A DNA stretch of 64,000 bases from Pseudorasbora parva (Eukaryota > Chordata > Actinopteri > Cypriniformes > Gobionidae). The notes under the pieces are model-generated. The model was not told the origin of the DNA and did no database searches. It was given only the letters and a program-made list of their open reading frames with translations. The first letter of the stretch is position 1, and each line of letters begins with the position of its first letter. The stretch spans positions 26,746,815-26,810,814 of the forward strand of contig NC_090187.1 in NCBI RefSeq assembly GCF_024679245.1, read 5' to 3'. Shown here in pieces: positions 61,051 through 64,000 of the stretch. The translations under genes and the position numbers were made by a program.

Positions 61051-61240
61051 TACTTTTTTTTTTTTATTCTACAAACAATACTCCATAATGACAAGTTTGT
61101 TTGAAATCTTTGCAAATGCATTCAAAGTAAAAAATGAAAAAATCACATAAGCATTCACAGCCTTTGCCATGACATGTAAAATTAAGCTCAGGTGCATCCC
61201 TGGTAAATTCAGTTGAATGGACATGGACACATCTGTCTAG

Positions 61241-62355
61241 AGGTCGACCGATATCTGTGTTTAATAGTGCTGATTTAAAGTCAGGCACGTCCGTGGGCAA
61301 CCCCATGTTATTGGTGCGGTGGAACATGCTACTGCTGCATGTGAAGGACCCCAAGCCAAAACTTTTGCAAGCTTCAACAAAAGTCCTGGAGGATTTAATG
61401 TCTGATATTTCAAAGTCCTATGGCCATATATTTACTATATATTACTAGTAAACTATTAAGTGTTGCTTCACTTAGTGAAAGAAAAAATGAATAGCATAGA
61501 ACGGTCGGTAACTGGCATAATGCTACAGCTGACTTTAATTATCTAACTTTTAAAAGGTCCTCTGAAAAGCTTTTAGTATGACTGTGTTAGCCTTAACATT
61601 ATGAATAAACTGGTATGTTCTAAAACTATGACAAAATTTGCTTTTAGGAGATATAAGCATTCAAAATGTACAGTCTCTCACTTCCGTTAAAACTAATCTC
61701 AGATTTTGGTGACATCATCGCAGACTTCACTTTCTCGTCAAATCTTCTGTCCAATCAAAATGCTCTCTAGAATCTAAAGCCCGCCCACTACACTGCCGAA
61801 GCTAAGGCTGAAATCGGTCAGGAGTTGTTAACGCATTTACTAATTTCTACATGGTGAAAGAAAGGCACATAACACACTATATATGTGATAGGAAACAATT
61901 CAGTGTAAATATGCTTTCATTTGAGGTGAATAAAGTCTGTTTTCATGTTAGTTTCACGCACTGCAAATTGTATATTAACAGAACGCTATTGGCTGTTTCA
62001 AAAAAGAAGAGGAGCTACTAACAACTGAAGCTGTTTCAGGGGAAATTACGTCAACACATTGAATAATGCGGCACGTTTCAAGGCACTTCAATGGGCCTTT
62101 AAAGACTGTAGTCGAAAGCTAGCAGCAGCTTACTTGAAAACATATTAGCCCCAAAGTACTGTTTTATTTTTCAGAATTTCAATCTGTGTGTAGGGGGGAG
62201 AAGGCGGCAGCTCTCACAAACACTGCAGTGTGATTGAGGGCTACCGGCTACGTTACTCCATCCCGCTCAAAGACAGCACTGTGCTCAGAGACACAGAGAC
62301 CTAAGCACCCTCAAACGCAAGCAAAAGCACCCTCAGCTGATACTGTAATAATATA
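61241..62355. mobile_element. DNA inserted inside the Tc1-like element
   Basis: Begins AGAGGTCGACCGATAT, a phrase typical of a fish hAT-like terminus. A matching right end was not found. Between about 61554 and 62097 a TTAA-type segment may be nested (TTAA|AAGGTCCTCTG ... ATGGGCCT|TTAA). Confidence 0.5.
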
Positions 62356-62373
62356 CTGAGCACAAAACAAGCC

Positions 62374-63227
62374 ATGAAGTTCAAGGAATTGTCCTTAGAA
62401 TTCAGAGAAAGGATTGTATCGAGGCACAGATCTGGGGAAGGGTACAGAAAAATGTCTGCAGCGTTAAAGTTCTCAATGATCACAGTGGCCTCCATCATCC
62501 ATAAATGGAAGAAGTTTGGATCCACGAAGACTCCTCCTAGAGCTGTCCGCCCGACCAAACTGAGCAATTGGGGGAGAAGGGCCTTAGTCAGGGAGGTGAC
62601 CAAGAACCTGATGGTCACTCTGACAGAGTTCCAGCATTTCTCTGTGGAGAGAGGAGAACCTTCCAGAAGAACAACCATCTCTGCAGCACTCCACCAATCT
62701 GTATAATAAAGTGGCCAGACGGAAACACATGACAGCCCACCTGGAATTTTGCCAAAAGGCATCTGAAGGAATCTCAGACCATGAAAAACAAAATTATCTG
62801 GTTTAATGAAACAAGATTGAACAATTTGGCCTGAATGGCAAGTGTCATGTCTGAAGGAAACCATGCACTGTTCATCATCTGGTCAAAATCCCTACAGTGA
62901 AGCTTGGTGGTGGCAGCATCATGCTGTTGGGGTGTTTTTGGGAGACTAGTGAGGATCAAGGGAAAGATGAATGCAGAAATGTACAAAGACATCCTTGATG
63001 AAAACCTGCTCCAAAGCACCCTGGACCTCAGACTGGGGTTCATCTTCCAAACGGTCAATGACCCTAAGTACACAGCCACGATAACAAAGGAGCGACTACG
63101 GGACAACTCTGTGAATGTCCTTGAGTGGCCCAGACAGAGCCCAGACTTGAACCCGTTTGAACGTCTCTGGAGAGATCTGAAAATGGCTGTGCACCGATAC
63201 TCACCCATCCAACCTGATGGAGCTTGA
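62374..63227 (+). pseudogene. Tc1 transposase, frameshifted
   Basis: ATG at 62374 opens MKFKELSLEFRERIVSRHRS with the DNA-binding modules (RRALVREVTKNLMVTLTEFQ) and stops at 62706. A second frame from about 62904 covers the later catalytic region (GCFG-like segment, TVNDPKYTATITKERL, then EWPRQSPDLNPFERLWRDLK). The latter includes the ND..P and SPDLNP.E motifs with the final acidic residue. At least two frame changes separate the parts, so it is dead. Confidence 0.88.
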
Positions 63228-63430
63228 GAGGTCCTGCAAAGAAGAATGGGAGAAACTGCCCAAAAATAGGTGTACCAAGCTTCCTACTCAAAAAGACTTG
63301 AGGGTGTAATTGTGGAAAAGGTGCTTGAGAAAAGTATTGAGCAAAGGCTGTAGATACTTATGTACATGTGATTATTTTTTTATTTACATAACAAAATGTG
63401 GAAAAAAGGAAGCACTGTGAATACTTTACT

Positions 63431-64000
63431 TCACCTTTTCTTTACCAACTTTATATCACTCCATCTAGAAGTTTAATTAAAAAAATCTATGCTTCAGATT
63501 TGGAATAAACAAGATCACTTTTTTTACACTCCACAGTCCACATGGACATGGTCCTTAAGTTTATGTGTTGTGGCGAAAAATGTGCAGTATTATAACTTTT
63601 ATGGAATTGCCTTCCCATATGTTTATTGGGTAACTTCGCCAATTGTAGCCGAAAGCAAAGCCATGAGATGAAACTGAAATGTCGTTAGTAATTGCCAAGG
63701 GTATTGCAATGAAGTGGAAATCTGATACTGTCATTCCAATGACTGTAGTCCGTGGTTATCGGAGGTTAATAAGTGCACTCCTTTAAAAAAGCTAACATAC
63801 TGGTTAAGAAAAGAAAGCAAAACATTTGACAGTTTGGCAAACCTTCCTTGTTTATATGGAAAATCCACTGATAGACCAGATTAATTTTTCCGTTGACAAA
63901 GGTTTTACAATTGACATTGCACTGTATTGTCTTTTTGTATTATACCATTGTATTATTACTATCAAATTGCTTATAGATGAATACCCCTCCTTTTTATTTA
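63431..64000. other. Window end, nothing recognised
   Basis: AT-rich sequence without frames of coding character or repeat termini that I recognise. Confidence 0.4.

Larger units (their letters stand above)
61060..63430 (+). mobile_element. Tc1-like element split by ~1.1 kb of other DNA
   Basis: Left fragment 61060-61240 (CTACAAACAATACTCCATAA, ACAGCCTTTGCCATGACATG, GGTAAATTCAGTTGAATGGA) and right fragment from about 62356 (TGAGCACAAAACAAGCCATG) are consecutive parts of a Tc1 element of a common fish type. The transposase frame is broken. The right terminus near 63400-63430 (CATAACAAAATGTGGAAAA) is shortened internally. Confidence 0.8.

Overview
The window is vertebrate nuclear DNA, almost certainly from a cyprinid-type teleost. 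It has long introns, many microsatellites, Tc1-like, hAT-like and TTAA-flanked DNA transposons, and a Ty3/gypsy-type retrotransposon. All identifications rest on reading the sequence and on remembered family features; no search was run.

Two protein-coding genes can be reconstructed. On the + strand, positions 8147 to 36654 hold a complete IMP dehydrogenase 1 gene (impdh1, probably the impdh1a type). I resolved a retinal-type 5' exon, 12 core internal exons plus the exon carrying the canonical start, a 17-nt microexon and a terminal exon. All junctions have GT/AG borders and consistent phase. The canonical splice form sums to 514 residues, the length of human IMPDH1. The 5' exon encodes the retinal N-terminal extension. 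The microexon shifts the frame so that the last five residues are replaced by 37, as in mammalian retinal IMPDH1. On the - strand, 50202 down to 42254, a three-exon gene encodes a 918-residue proline-rich transmembrane protein 4 (prrt4). The two genes converge, and they are also neighbours in human 7q32.

The last impdh1 intron contains an antisense 5.1-kb LTR retrotransposon at 30996-36103. It has 369-bp LTRs with no difference seen by eye, a perfect 5-bp target duplication (TACGC), a primer-binding site, and one uninterrupted gag-pol frame. Its domain order is gag, CCHC, protease, integrase, reverse transcriptase, RNase H. Integrase before reverse transcriptase marks the Gmr1-like clade of gypsy elements, the group linked to the origin of the SCAN domain. 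It lies between the retinal microexon and the terminal exon.

The rest is mostly repeats. Region 1-5.7 kb holds hAT-related DNA, SINE-like tRNA modules and a 3-kb hAT-like element with a second hAT-like element nested in it, both with perfect 8-bp target duplications. The introns (8.4-30 kb) carry microsatellites, palindromic MITEs, a nested 1.2-kb element and TTAA-flanked elements. Between and beyond the genes lie a deleted Tc1 copy (38.4 kb), more TTAA elements (37.2, 41.0, 46.3 kb), a four-component nested transposon block (56.5-59.7 kb), an L1-type endonuclease relic (59.9 kb) and a Tc1 copy split by about 1.1 kb of foreign DNA (61.1-63.4 kb).

The best candidates for something not previously described are three. 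One is the apparently young, intact Gmr1-like element beside the impdh1 frame-switching microexon. Another is a short exon sharing a V-N-I-G-x-x-F-x-R-W motif in two elements with different termini. The third is the deep nesting at 56-60 kb. The gene content itself is ordinary.
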